NCBI GenBank assembly: GCA_963556495.2
Contig: OY747723.1
Span: 15,821,501-15,885,500, forward strand
DNA from: Valencia hispanica
Lineage: Eukaryota; Chordata; Actinopteri; Cyprinodontiformes; Valenciidae
Length of the DNA: 64,000 nucleotides
Direction of reading: 5' to 3'
Notes under the pieces: model-generated
Told to the model about the DNA's origin: nothing
What the model saw: only the letters and a program-made list of their open reading frames with translations
Databases searched by the model: none
Position numbers and translations under genes: made by a program
Shown here: positions 43,443 to 55,640 of the stretch, piece after piece
Layout of the letters: each line of letters begins with the position of its first letter
How positions within the stretch are numbered: position 1 is the stretch's first letter

Positions 43443-46269
43443 GCAATAGAGTAGTTTCAATTTACAGAATTATTTGGAGCTCCATATCACCTCTGCCACA
43501 TACCTTTGAGGATGTGAGAATTAAAACCATATCAGTTTACTTTGAACTTTGTCTATATTTAAGCAATAGTTGGACATATGTTAATATTTTTCTTGCATTT
43601 AAGCAGTAATATTTAGGGACAAATCACATTTTAATTACATTAATATACATTTAAATCAAAAAGCTGTTTGTTTAAACGTAATACTTATATGCATATGAAT
43701 TTGTTCTTTCAGGCTGGATTAATCCGCAATCACAAAAGAACACCACATCACAATACAGATATTAAAATACTTGCTTTTTTTTGGTCAATATTTTAAGGCT
43801 TTTTAACAACAACAATGTAACTTGGAACTGATAAAAATAAAAAAAAACTGATCAAAATAAACATGCAGCAATGTAAAGACTTTAATAAAACATTTAAGGA
43901 TAAAATGTAAGTAACATCTTTAGCTGTTTTCCAGTGGCAAACAGATTTTTCTTTTTTCATTACACAAGATTATTGCAATAAATTGAATAAAAACTGCTTT
44001 TTAAATTTTACAGTTGCTATATATACAATAAAATAATAAATTAAAAAAATTAACAGCTTGGATATCATTTAGTTCATGAATAAAGAATGTTCTGTTTCCC
44101 AACCTTATGGTTAGGACCCCGGTGGGGGTCGCTAATTTATAAGTGTGTGGTCTTTAGATCTTCTTCGGAAATTTAGCTTAATAACAAAAAGATGGAGATA
44201 ATGCATATTTTTGCCACAAGTGTTAGAAGAGATTTAAAAAACTGTACTTAAAAATATTTGCAATATATTGACTGATGACGCAGCTTTTACTAAAAGCATG
44301 AATTATTTCCACTGTTGTTTTCGAAGTTGGAAATTAAGTTTGGGAACCTTTATTATACGTTTTTAAAAGGTTTTGGCTCTTATTAAAAAGACGTTCAGAG
44401 TATAACATTAAAATGTCTTGTAGGAAAGGTAGACTGATTAGAATGTACTGTCATTCATTAGTAATGAGAAGCTTGTAGAGAGTGAGAGGAGTAAAATTCA
44501 TCTTGCTTCATTGCCCCAAATTTTTTTTGTGTGTGTGACTGGCTTTATTGCTGCTTTTAGTAATGTGTTCAATCCACCACCTCCCCAAACCCATGTAAAT
44601 ATGCTGGATTGAGCTTCCTGTTGAGGAAATATGTACACATATTAAATTACATTTTTGTAATGGAAATGTATTTTGTTTCTTCTTCATAAAAGATTAATAA
44701 AGTTATATCAACTTCTTTTTCAGATTGAAAAAAATCTTGTCAGTTACATTGATGGAGTTAATAAACTTATTGTACTGGATAAATTTTTTTCTTAAATGTA
44801 CATAGTGCCTTCAAAACTAATTGATTTATTTTAGATTACAGCTAAAATTATGTATTTGTTCATTTATTAATTTCTCTTTTGAGAAAACCCAAGGTGTGAA
44901 AGGTAGAGTACCAAAAAAAACAATTTCTAATCCAAAACACTTGAATGAACTGAAAACAAGGGTTTTGGTGCTGGGTGCTGGTTGTTATCCCACATAGGTG
45001 CTTACTTTGTGTTAAACATCAGTCTTCTTGCTTTTAGTATGAAGTGGTTCTAAAAATGATCAAAGGCAAAGTGGAGAGTAGATGAAAAAATATTTATAAT
45101 TAAATTTAGTGTACATTGCAATTTAAAAAAAATTACTGACCAATGTTTGCAGCCAAATTCCTGTCTTCAACAGGTTCATTGTCTATTTGTTGTGGCAATA
45201 CTTTCCTGTTGTGTTACTTTAACAAGCTGATTGCACTCAACAAAGTTTAATAGGGTTACACTCATACATATACATAAGAATCGATTTCTATTTCTCTATT
45301 TTATTTATTATTTGTTTACCAGTTATTTGTGCAATCAGTTTAAGGTAAGAACTTGAATGTATGGCCTTAGCAGACAATAACCCCGATAAAAATCAATCTT
45401 GGTTGCATTACATTGGTCAGTATTGGTTTAATTCCATTCATGTAAATTAAGGTTATTTAATTATCTTTTCACCAGTTCTATAGTGCTGCTATATTTATTT
45501 TTAAGGGTACTTGCCTTTTACAACTGGGACCCCTTTATTATTTACTGAAAGCAAGAAGCCTGATGCATGACCACTACTATGAACCGTTCCAAAGAACTGA
45601 AATGGTCCCATCTGTGCTCATTTTGCCATCAAGTGCCCACAGGGAGTTTAGGGAAATTAACAAATGGCATTTACTCAAAATGGAGCAGTGAAAGATTTAC
45701 TTGTTACAAGCAACACTGTATTTTAAAACCAAATGTTCTTTAAAACTGGATTTGTAAATCACCCGTCTACTACCAGGAAGCAAACTTTTTCCTTTGAAAG
45801 TCTTCAGGACAAGTCGACTTTAAACTATACCCATCTGCGGCGTCTTAAGCATGCCCACGCAGGAAAGGTACAGTGTTGACTCTTTTGAACAGCAGTGTCA
45901 AGATAGTAGTGGGAAATGGAGGGTGTAAAGTGGGAAGGGCGCAGTGAGAGACGGAGATGTGGGGAGCATCTGCCTGTGGTCATGGTTCATTCACTTTTGC
46001 TATGGCCTCTCAGCTCTTTAAAAATGCAAGAAGGAGAAAGAAAAAGAGAAGCAAAGGGGTTGGGGGTTGGTAGTAGACTATAGAGTTTGCATAGCATTAA
46101 ATTTACCCTTCAGTTTTAATAGTTTCCTCTTGATATGACTTGTGTCTGTTTGATTTTTCTGTTTTCAACCACCTTAGTCTTTGTTGTTGGTGTAATTTGA
46201 GAATGACACCAGACTCAATGATGGGTGCTTGATCCTCCTTAAACATTGCCTTCAGAAGGCAGTTAAGAG
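43441..46269. other. AT-rich intergenic sequence
   Basis: A long AT-rich stretch. One short trace, 'tttcccaaccttatggttag' to 'ggtgggggtcgctaat' (about 44095-44135), resembles a hAT MITE end. Nothing else is recognised. Confidence 0.4.
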
Positions 46270-46800
46270 ATGTGGTCAAAGGAGGTAAACAGGAACTTGA
46301 TGATGACCTATACAGAGTTCAGTTGGAATCAAAAGTGGCTCCATGTATTGTTGGAGGCTCCCCCTCTGGTTCTTGGATGGATCCAGTGTTTTGGGCACTG
46401 CAAGGGGCGGGGAATTGATTAGAGTCCACGGCCTGACAAAAGAGGTGTGTTTGCACATAAAAAGAAAATCCGGGGAGAGACGAAGAGGTGAGGTCACTGC
46501 TTCCATGGCCTTTAGGGCCACCCTGATAAGGCAACACAAGCCTCCGTATTTGACAGCAGAAGATGTATCTACTTGTGATATCGCATCACTCCCAGACCAG
46601 CCCCACCTAAACACCTCCCTCACCCACCTCTATCCACCCCCTACCAACGTCACATCTATAGCACGAGGAAGCAAAGTGTCACTCTTGAAGGTCTCTCTTA
46701 GTGACACGTTGACCTCAAGGGCATCAACGTCCCGGACAGATCGGAGCAAATTTCCCAATACAAGCGATCTGCTCAACACAAGCCTACAAAAGTAAGTTCA
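46270..46800 (+). other. Unrecognised open frame ending at a donor-like site
   Basis: The plus frame 46343-46795 is 150 codons, Ser/Thr-rich, with no domain I recognise. It ends within ACAAAAGTAAGTT, which contains a good donor consensus GTAAGT at about 46793-46798. A 115-codon frame lies antisense (46276-46623). It could be a lineage-specific exon, a lncRNA exon or chance. Confidence 0.2.
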
Positions 46801-47139
46801 ACTGCAAAATCAGGTCACTCAGACATCCTATAGCTTGGATAATACCAATGTCTGTTTTGGCTGAAAGGGCTACATCCATCTTTCATCAATGTTCTGGCAA
46901 CGTGACACACATTCAGCAATAACCCCTTTATTCTTTTAAAGAGAACCCTTACATATTCAAACGTCTAGTCTTTGTCAACACTTGACATATCCTCATGTCA
47001 CTGGTTTGTTGTTGGTTGTCATGCTAATATTCAGCGTCACAATGACAAGACACCTGAAAGGGATAAATGAGAAATTACGTAACAGTGAGGAAAACTGAGA
47101 CAAACCCCATCCGCTTTCTATTTGAATTACTTGCTCTGA
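46801..47139. other. Intergenic sequence
   Basis: No gene or repeat is recognised. Confidence 0.35.
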
Positions 47140-48382
47140 TTTGTTTTGCAAAAGTTGTGATACACCTTTAATGTTTCCTCCAAAATGGGATTTTATGTGA
47201 TAAATTAAAACAAAGCGGTTCAGAATTGTCTTCTTATAAATAAAAATGGGAAAAGTGTTGTGTGTGTATCTATTCAGGCCCCCTTACTTTAATACTGCAA
47301 AATAAAATCCTGTGAAACACATTGCCTGCAAAAGTCACCTTGTTATTAGAGGCCACCTGTGTGTAACTCAAGCTCAGCATAAATCCAGCTGTTCTTTGAA
47401 GCCGTCAGAGGTTTTTAGGAAAATTAGAGCATCATGAAGCCCAAAGAACACAGTGGGGATGAAGTTGCTGAGATTATTGAAGCAGAGTAAGGTTGTTAAA
47501 CAATATCTCCAGCTATTAACAACGCTCCATTCATTCATTCATTCATTCATTCATCCATCCTACAGTAAATGAGAGGACTATGGCTTGGTTGCAAAACTTA
47601 TCCACTTATCAGCTAACAGGATGGGCGAGGGGGCCATTACTTAGAGAAGCAACCAAGACCCCAATGATAACTCTGCAGAACACTTTTAGTGGTTCACTCC
47701 ACAAATCAGACCTTTATGGAAGAGTAGCTAGAAAAAATAAGCCCTGTTTGTAGTTTGTCACATGTAGGAAACACGGTAAAGATATGAAACAATATGCTTT
47801 GTTCATAGCGCAAAGTCTGAACCCAAAGCAGAAAGTTAGATTTTTTAAGTTAAGTTGTTTTTCTTTATCCTAAGTCATATTATTTTCACATCTGCCAACA
47901 TTGTTGCGTATTGCATGATTTTATGATATCATGCAACCCTAGCGTGAATGCTTTACTTAAAAAGGGACAGTGAAGTTGGAAGATGGATGAAGATGGTTGG
48001 AGCTAATTGCAGGACAATCCAGAAAAAAAAAACATCTAAAGGAGTCAAAAGATTTGAGAGAATGCTGTTAGAAGTTCACCTACATCAGGAGAACCACCCG
48101 AAATTTCCAGCCAGAGCTTCAAATCAAAGTATATTCATTTGTTTGAATGGCCTAGTTAAAGTCCAGACCTGAGTCCGATTTGACATCTGTGTCAAGATTA
48201 TACTATTCATTTTCACAGATGCTCTCAATCCAGTGCAAAGAAAACTGGACAAAATGTTTGGCATGTACCCTGTTGTTGGCTAATCATATACAGTCCTTTA
48301 GAAATACTTTAACATTTGGGTTGTAACATGACAGGATCTTGAACTATTCAAGGGCCATGAATATTTTTGCAAGACTCTGGAT
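47140..48382 (+). mobile_element. Old Tc1-like relic
   Basis: Plus-strand order of recognisable parts: arm remnants 'gattttatgtgataaatt' and 'tctattcaggcccccttac' (47190-47290); 'catcatgaagcccaaagaac' (start codon region, about 47430); 'cagacctttatggaagagta' (about 47708). Then come 'gagaatgctgttagaagttc' (about 48057), 'cctagttaaagtccagacc' (about 48150) and an end 'atgaatatttttgcaagact' (about 48357). A (TTCA)n stretch has expanded inside. No frame survives. Confidence 0.65.
47527..47553. repeat. (ATTC)n microsatellite
   Basis: About six CATT/ATTC units within the Tc1 relic. Confidence 0.9.
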
Positions 48383-49461
48383 TATTAGACGGCGTATTTT
48401 CTGGCTTTCCCTTAATAGTTTCTGTGGATAAATGTCACCTGCGGACATTTATTCTCAGACAGTACAAGATAAATTGTGCTCAACTTAACCTTATCAAAAA
48501 ACATGTACATTCCAGGACTTTTGCTTTAAAAGAACAAAGAAAATATTGGGTTGTCTTTGTGAGCCAGATCTTTATGAAACCCATCCTCCTTTCTCTGCTT
48601 CTTCCCTCTGTTGGCTACACTCTTTCATTTGTGAGTCCATTGTCCTCTTGCGCGCCTCCGTTTTGTCCCATTAACTCAGATGTGTCAAGGCATGCCCATT
48701 GCTAGCTGTGCCTAAGCCTGAGCATGGCAAAGCGGGACAGATGGTTGCTAGGAAGGTTGCCAGGGCGGATCACTGGGCCTGTGAGTGTGTGTTCTGTATC
48801 TGAAAGCCACGCTTCACCGTTGGACAATGGCAGCACCGGCCCACACCGGGGCAGGGTTGTGGCACCAAGCCGCGACCCAATAATGCCGGTGCCGCTGAGG
48901 GTTGTGACCTGGAAACGGGGGCCGACTGTGATAACAGCTTGGCCGAGCAGTGGGGAGGACACCTTGTCACAGTTGCCATGTCGTAACGCGTGAATGTCAC
49001 TGTCCTGCTTTGCCCGCCTGGCCTCCACCTCTCATTTTCCTCCAATCCAACCCCCTCCCAACTCCTTATACTCACACATCCTTTATTCCCTTCTTCCAAG
49101 ACTCTGCCTCCATCTTTAGAAAAACAGCATGCCCCAGTAAGATATGGAGACCAGTACAAGGAAGGAAAATAAAAAGATTCCCTGCTGATTGACTGCATTA
49201 TTCCATTCTCAGCTCTGCTTTGAATCCCCACCTTGGCAAAAGGCTGGATTTGCTTTGATAATCCTTTTTGGATACTGCAATCCATGTCGTTTGGTTTACA
49301 GTGCCTTGTCAGTTCTGTGGGACTTCATCAAACATGGCCTGGCTTGTGTAGAGCCATAATAAACACACCAGCAAATTGTAAAGCTAGACTACGAACTGTG
49401 GTGTCCATTACATCATTGAGATGGCTGCTCTTAGCGAAGCATCACTGTCCAGCAAGTAGAT
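48383..49461. other. Intergenic with GC-rich segment 48620-49010
   Basis: 48620-49010 is the most GC-rich stretch of the window, with several CpGs and open frames on both strands of 90-170 codons that conflict. It has no recognisable domain, TATA box or start context. It may be a CpG-island-like regulatory segment or a diverged exon. Confidence 0.3.
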
Positions 49462-51120
49462 ACAGTGCTGTAAAAAAGTATGTTTCTCTCCTTGTGTGTT
49501 TTTTTTTTTTTGCTTTTTTTGTCACCTAAATATTTTAGATCCTCAGAGATAATGTAACATTAGACAACAAACTGTAGGGTTTAACCATACTTCACAAATC
49601 CTCATTCGGTACTATTTTAATTGAGCCTTTTAAACCCTTTTGTATACATGAAGACAAAAGATGATAATAGATACATAACTTTATTTTAGTATTTACTACT
49701 GTGGTGGGGGCAGTGCTCCTTCCGTTCACCTTCCCGCTGCTGCTGCAAAACAATGCAAAAATCACTGACTAATTCCTGGAAGAAACATTTTTAACACACA
49801 TTATTACAGTCAAATGTACAGTCTGCTTATGCTTTATCGCTACATTACATGAACGGCACCAACAAGGGCAGCTAAGCGGTGTCTTTCCGCTCATAGACAT
49901 ACTAAATTTGAATTTTTATTAATGTCTATGCTTCGGCTCTGTAACATCTGTGGTTGCCAACAGCAACCAATGCTAACGGAAGTGGGTAACCAGTTAACAT
50001 GAAAACACGTTGTTCTGTAACACAGGGAAGCCGGCGTGTTCCCAAACGGGGGGCTTTTGACAACAGAAGCTGGCATCGAAGCTTCTGCTAGTAGGAGGCG
50101 GGGCTGCACTGTATTTGTTTACAGGGTCACACGTCTTGCTGTTTTTGGTTCAATTTCACCTGCAACCCCCAGGTTTGATAACTGCCAGATGTGCATCAAG
50201 AATCGAGAAATCTCCTAAATAGGACTTTTCTGACAACATGATGTAGGCTAAAAGATCCCAAAAAGCAACACATCATGTCACATGAAAAAAAAAAATCAAG
50301 ATCAATATGTATTGGTCTAGAAAATGTTCCAAAGGCATTTTTCAAGTTTTTGGGCCTCCTGTGATCGATGGTGAGACATTATCCGCAAACAGAGGTAGGT
50401 GGACAACCAACTATTATTCCACAGTGCACTAAAGAGGTCACAAATTAATCTTGAAAAGTAGTGCAGACCTCTCTTGTCTCAGTTAAGGTCAGTGTTCATG
50501 TTTCAACCAAAAGAGACGAGGTAAAAAAAAAAAGGCACCCATTGGATATTTTCGAGGCTCAAAACCAATACTGAGCAGAAAAACAGTGATTCAGAGAACA
50601 CCAACAAGTCCACCTCTGAATGCCTCACAAATCCTAACAGTTAGTCTTTGAACTGAACCTAGTTTTAGTCCAGACTTAAATCTGATTGAGATGCTGTGGG
50701 ATGACCTGCATGTTTTTACATGTGCTCCTGCTCCAACACAACTGGCTCAAATTGTTTAATTAGCTCGTCAGCATGTCATGAAGTTCTCAAGGAACACGCT
50801 AGCCACCCATTCCTTTGATCCAGGGGTGCAGAAAAAGGGAAACATCTAAAACATGCAGGACACCGGCCCTTGGGGGCAGACTTTGGACATCCCTGATTTA
50901 CATAGACCGCTCAATCCTAAGCTATTGCGAAAATCCGTCAGGATAGTTTAGGGGGCAATTACTTTATCACATAGGGTCAAGTTGTTTTGGATAGCTTTTT
51001 TGTCTCAAATTTGTAACAAATTAAATATTTACTGATGTGGTTTGCTTCTGATATTTAATTGTGTATGAATTCATATTTTTAAGTCTGAAAAAGGCACAAA
51101 AAAAAAGAATCCAGTGTGTT
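49462..51120 (+). mobile_element. Tc1-like relic with an internal foreign segment
   Basis: The left end CAGTGCTGTAAAAAAGTATG at about 49463 is preceded by TA. Plus-strand phrases follow family order: 'tcgagaaatctcctaaatag' (about 50203), 'agaggtcacaaattaatctt' (about 50433), 'gttaaggtcagtgttcatg' (about 50481), 'attgagatgctgtgggatga' (about 50684), 'gggggcaattactttatcac' (about 50951). Between about 49.65 and 50.16 kb lies unrelated sequence. A 74-bp segment with CAGGGGTG / CATCCCTG ends (50821-50894) is a hAT-MITE remnant. Confidence 0.65.
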
Positions 51121-53689
51121 GTTTAAGAAGGTCGACATTTAAATCGGCTCTATCTTATTAGTAGGGCAGATTACACTCAGCAGGTGAGGTCTACAGGCAG
51201 TGGAAACAGACTGCTCCCACTGGCACCATTTCCAACCAGGAATGACCCTAATGGATCACTTTCTGAACTCCTGTGAAGAGACATCAAACAATGTCATCCG
51301 TGTCATAATTCAGGCCTAAAATTGGTGTTTTAGGGGAGAGGAGAGGTCTGTCCACAGAGGACCTCCCCTGGCTGCTCTAATCTGACATCTGTGACGTGTG
51401 AAGCACTTGACCAGAGAAATCACTGTCAGTCTGCTATATGTAAGACCATCGACACTGCAGTGCTCACTCAGATCTCCCTCTTTAATTGTGACATTTGACA
51501 GAAAATTATTCTCCTCTCAGGTTCTTCAGCATAAATCAGAAATAAAATCAAGACCAGTTTCATCTTCGCTGCTAAAACCAAGTCAATGATTTTCTTAAAA
51601 TAGTGATTCTTTACATCAAATATGGCATCCTGTAAACCAACCTAACAGGTTGGAGAGATCGTTTAATTTGAAGCAGTTGTTTTTCAAATATGGGATGAAG
51701 AAAACATTATGTCTGCTTGCTACTGTCCATGTCTGATGTCTTGCTCTCACAAGCAGCTCCCTCAGGTTTTCATCTGATAGATCTTGAAGCCGCAGTCTTG
51801 TACTTTTGCAGTTTAGCACCCACAACATCATATCTGGCTGTGATGCAGAATGGGATCGGTTGTCGGGGGAATTATTAGCTCCAGCTCTTTGGCTGCGGTG
51901 GCCTTTTTTTAAATCAGAGGACTGGATGACTAAAGTGTCTTTTGGACCACATTTTTTAAGTCTAAGCTGTCTTTGAGACACAACCAATACACAGTTATAA
52001 CACAAAAATCTGAGTTAATCACTGCTCTGGTGTAAATATTGAATATATTGATAAACCGTCATCCACTGAAGAGCAGAGCGGTCTATTGTAGCTCAGGTCA
52101 GTGACTCTGACAAGGCCACAAATCTCCAACCTGAGTGTGAGTATATATGTGCGTGATCTCTCCTCTCAGTCAAACCATTCAGCAAGTGACTGATGACGTT
52201 CCTCTCCAGTGCCAGACGACATTACAGCACAAAAGAGGCCACTCTGGGAGAAACAAAGACCCTCTAATTGTGCCTTAGAGGAAGCCGCTTGGTCAGTCAG
52301 CTGGTGGCAAGTGGGTCCCTCAGGGTTGCCTGTCCTGCAGATTGGCTGGGACCTGGGCAGCTGAGAAACATGAGGCTTCAGATGTGGAGCTAATAGTACA
52401 TTTGAGCAATGGATTAGATACATTTAATGAGTATCTTTAGGATTTTGCTGGTGTGACACTGCTAAAAGGTCATATGCAGGTAATATCTTCTAGGTACTGC
52501 TCTTTGCATCCTTATTCAATAATAAATTCAGATGATGTGGTCCCGCAGACTGAAGCTAACCGCTAGTCTGAGCAGGGCTAGGGCTAAGGTACTTTTCTAT
52601 CTTCCAAAAGTAACTCCAGTGTCAAAACATCATAGCGCTTCATGCACTTGCTATTTCAAGCTTCAAGCCAAAGTCCAATTTGAAATTGGCGTTTATTTAC
52701 AAAAGAGATGATGAGTATATACACAGGAAATGAAGACAAAAGGCAGTGTGCCACCACTCATCTTCCTGATTGGGCTGACCAGAAACACTTTACAGGTTTG
52801 ATTCTCAAAACATTTTTCACTAATTTGATGGAATTACTTTTGGATTTAAAACTTAAATTTCTATTAAGGTATATACTGCAAATAAAAAAAGATGAAAAAA
52901 AAGTTTCTATGTGTTAAATTGGGAGTTTAGACCTCTGAGAAGATTAGAAATCTGCCCTTTTTTTCCTTTTATAGTCAACGTTTGTGCCGTATGATGTTTA
53001 AATGAAAAGAAAGCTAACACAAATGAGTTTTTAAGGTTGTAATGGTCCGAAATGAGAAAACAGTTGGAGTGGTTACATTAAATCATTGAAAAGAATCGGA
53101 TACAAGTATTGACAGGCGAAATCGAATCGGTTCGTCTCTACCTAAACATTTTGTTCTTTGGGCAAAACAAACATAAATGTTCAAAATAATTTTAAAAACC
53201 TTGTCAGTCTGAGCTCTACAGAGCATTTCAAATCAGATCCCTCTGCATCCAATGTGGATCAACTCTTTCCTTTACATGTCTCTGTCGTATTTTATTGTTT
53301 TCTTTTTTTAATTAAAAGCTAAAACTCAACAGTTTTCTGGTTTTGGTCTTAGATAAAAAATAAAAAATAAAATCTATGTTGACGACAATCCATAAGCAGT
53401 TCGGTTCCTTTAAGTAAGAAAATGAGGCCATGTGATGTACTTCAGCTATAATTTAGGTTGAATGCAGCCAATGTCTCTTTTTAAACACAGTTTCTAAGTA
53501 AATTGTCTTCTGGCCTCTAAACAAGATAAAAGGAACATTTCTCTGTTCTATTTGATTCTTTTTAACACTGATTTACATACTCGTGTCGTGAGAAAGAAAG
53601 GGGTTTGAAAACTGGAAACGACAAAACAGGCAAATATAAATCACTGTAAATCAAAGCAGCACAGCGACAGCCTTAGCTCCCCCCTCCAT
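51121..53689. other. Intergenic; minus open frame 51616-52005; CNE-like 52160-52430
   Basis: The minus frame of 129 codons includes RLRLQDLSDENLRELLVRA, which looks helix-like but matches no family I know and has no splice support. 52160-52430 is mixed in composition (CTCTAATTGTGCC) and may be regulatory. 53090-53145 contains AATCGAATCGG words of hAT-repeat type. The rest is AT-rich. Confidence 0.25.
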
Positions 53690-54560
53690 CACACACACAC
53701 ACACATATATACGCCGTTGCTGACTGCTGAATATATACAGTGGCGAAACAGGGTGCTCAAAATAGTGGGCTGTGTCGTCCAAATCATGCGGGACTCTGGG
53801 AGTGTCCTGACTGTGATGGATGGTGGATGCTGGTGGTCTGTTGTTGTGGATGCGCGCAGCCAGGCCATTTGGTTCTATTGTTAGTCATTGTTAACGGGAG
53901 GCTATTGAAGACTCACCCTGCCTCTGTTCAGGAGGTCAATGAGGTTCAATGACGTTGTAATGGCTCTTTAAAGAGCTAAAATTAGAGCGTGCTGCAGTGT
54001 TTCCACCTCGATTAAACCTCTTCTACTAATGAGGATTGATACAAAAAAATTTGCCTTTAACGATCGAAACAAAAGGTAGTTTTTAATCGCCATCTAAACC
54101 GCTCCTGTGACAAATCCTTCACCTCAAAACGTGTTTTTGACAAAAATCAGTTGGCTATTTGCGGCATGTCCCATGTAGCGGCATGTCGCAAGTTTACTGT
54201 TTGTTGTTGTGAAAACACAGCCTGTTCTCACATGCATATCTGCCTGAGTATTTATGTGTGCGTGCGTGTTCGCGTGTGCGTGCGTGTGTCAGAAAGAAGG
54301 ACGGGCTGCTCCGGTGAAGCAGCGACAGACAACAGACTGACAAGCAGGCTGCTCCCGCCGAGCCTGCGCTGCTGTGCCCTGAACGCGCCGCTAGAAAGTG
54401 CTCTTCTGCAGATTATCCGTGACTCCTTCGCTCGTTCTCTCTGCAGCTGTTTCACACACGTAATCCCATTTCTTACAGAAAGCACAAACGTGTCACCCCT
54501 CGCTGTCTGAGCAGAAGGTGAAAGCCTCGTTCTGGAGGGTTTAACCCTGCAGGGCAAAAA
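53690..54560. other. Intergenic: CNE-like 53740-54000, GC-richer 54150-54550
   Basis: A short (CA)n stands at 53690-53705. 53740-54000 has an ordered, non-repetitive composition with TGTTAACGGG and AGCTAAAATTAG. 54230-54290 is an imperfect GTGCGTGCGTGT stretch. Open frames of 101-119 codons overlap on both strands at 54.15-54.55 kb and are not recognised. Confidence 0.25.
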
Positions 54561-55429
54561 TAACTGCTTGGAGTCCCTCGAAAAACAGTCAAGTATTCCG
54601 ATTACATTCCATGTAAACCATAAGTGTTGGATCTGTCCTCACTAACCTGACAAACTACGGAATTTCAAATTCAGACATGTAGGGGAAAAAAGAAGTAAAG
54701 ATTTTGTATTTTTCTAATCAGTTCCTGCAACCTCTGAGCCTTTTTTTGTGTCTATAAACATGTCCTGCATGTGTTCTTTGTGTCCGCTGTCTCCTTAGCA
54801 GGGTAATAAATGTAAATAACAGTCTGCAGAGAGATTAAGGTCTCCATGCTAGGCTGCACAGCCAATTGAAATCTGCTGATGAGGACAGTCGGAGGACCAA
54901 CTGTTCCTCAGACAACACCACAGAGCTGCCAATCCGTCGCCATTTGTTATCGGCTCTCACCACAGCCTGCCGGGGATTTCATAGTCCCAGTCCCATCGGG
55001 ATTATAGTGGACAATAAGTAAAATTTGGTAGATATGTTTAGGTTTAGATTGAAGGACTGAACAAAGTGCAACATAAATGTAAAAAAAAAAAAAGGAAAGC
55101 TGCCCCACCCTGCTGGTAGGGTGCTGAATGCGTGACAATAGAGGAATTCCCGGTGGACTGTGTGTCTCCTGGGTCTTCTATCCCAGTGGAATTGCATATT
55201 TCCCAATGTCCCCAGTGTCTCCTCCATCACCGTTAAGACAGTAATTATTTCTTCGTTTTCAATTAGCGAGCCGCCATTCGACGTGGACGCCAAGCCCGGG
55301 GAGGCTGCGGCTATCTCGGCTGGATGCAAAGCCAGAATTAATCCTTTAAAACTGAGGCTTAATATCGGTTCATAAAAGCGACAATTAAAATAATCCAAAT
55401 TATTCTATTTCCCATTTTGCCATGGTAAA
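54561..55429. other. Candidate conserved noncoding block
   Basis: 54780-54960 and 55150-55400 resemble CNEs. They carry GTAATTATTTC and TTTTCAATTAGCGAGCC beside a CpG-rich stretch (55265-55310), then CCAGAATTAATCC and GCTTAATATCGG. Frames on both strands lack any known domain. Confidence 0.35.
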
Positions 55430-55640
55430 ACCTCAAATTTCAATGTATTCTATTGAGATTTTAATTGGACAGACCAACACAAGTCGTGCTTAATTGTAAA
55501 GTGGAATAAAAATCCTACACGTTTTCAATTTGAAAAAATAAAATACAAATCCTGTGTTTGTAATCTGCCCTCTGTTTATCAGTAAATAAAATCCAGTGTC
55601 CATCCTTTTTAGCATGAATTTGTATCTGCTGATTATGATA
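55430..55640 (+). mobile_element. Tc1-like terminal-arm fragment
   Basis: 'tgtattctattgagatttta', 'ggacagaccaacacaagtcg' and 'aattgtaaagtggaataaaa' follow the order of a Tc1 arm, ending near 'taatctgccctctgttta'. No transposase follows. Confidence 0.6.

Noticed and set aside
43070..43609. 179-codon open frame across the (AC)n microsatellite
   Set aside because: Its length depends on a His-Thr run encoded by the dinucleotide repeat; the flanks show no domain.
48770..49285. 171-codon minus-strand frame as a protein gene
   Set aside because: The GC-rich stretch has competing frames on both strands, no known domain and no splice context.
50821..50894. A complete 74-bp hAT element
   Set aside because: The CAGGGGTG/CATCCCTG ends are suggestive but the flanking 8-mers do not match, so it is treated as a MITE remnant.
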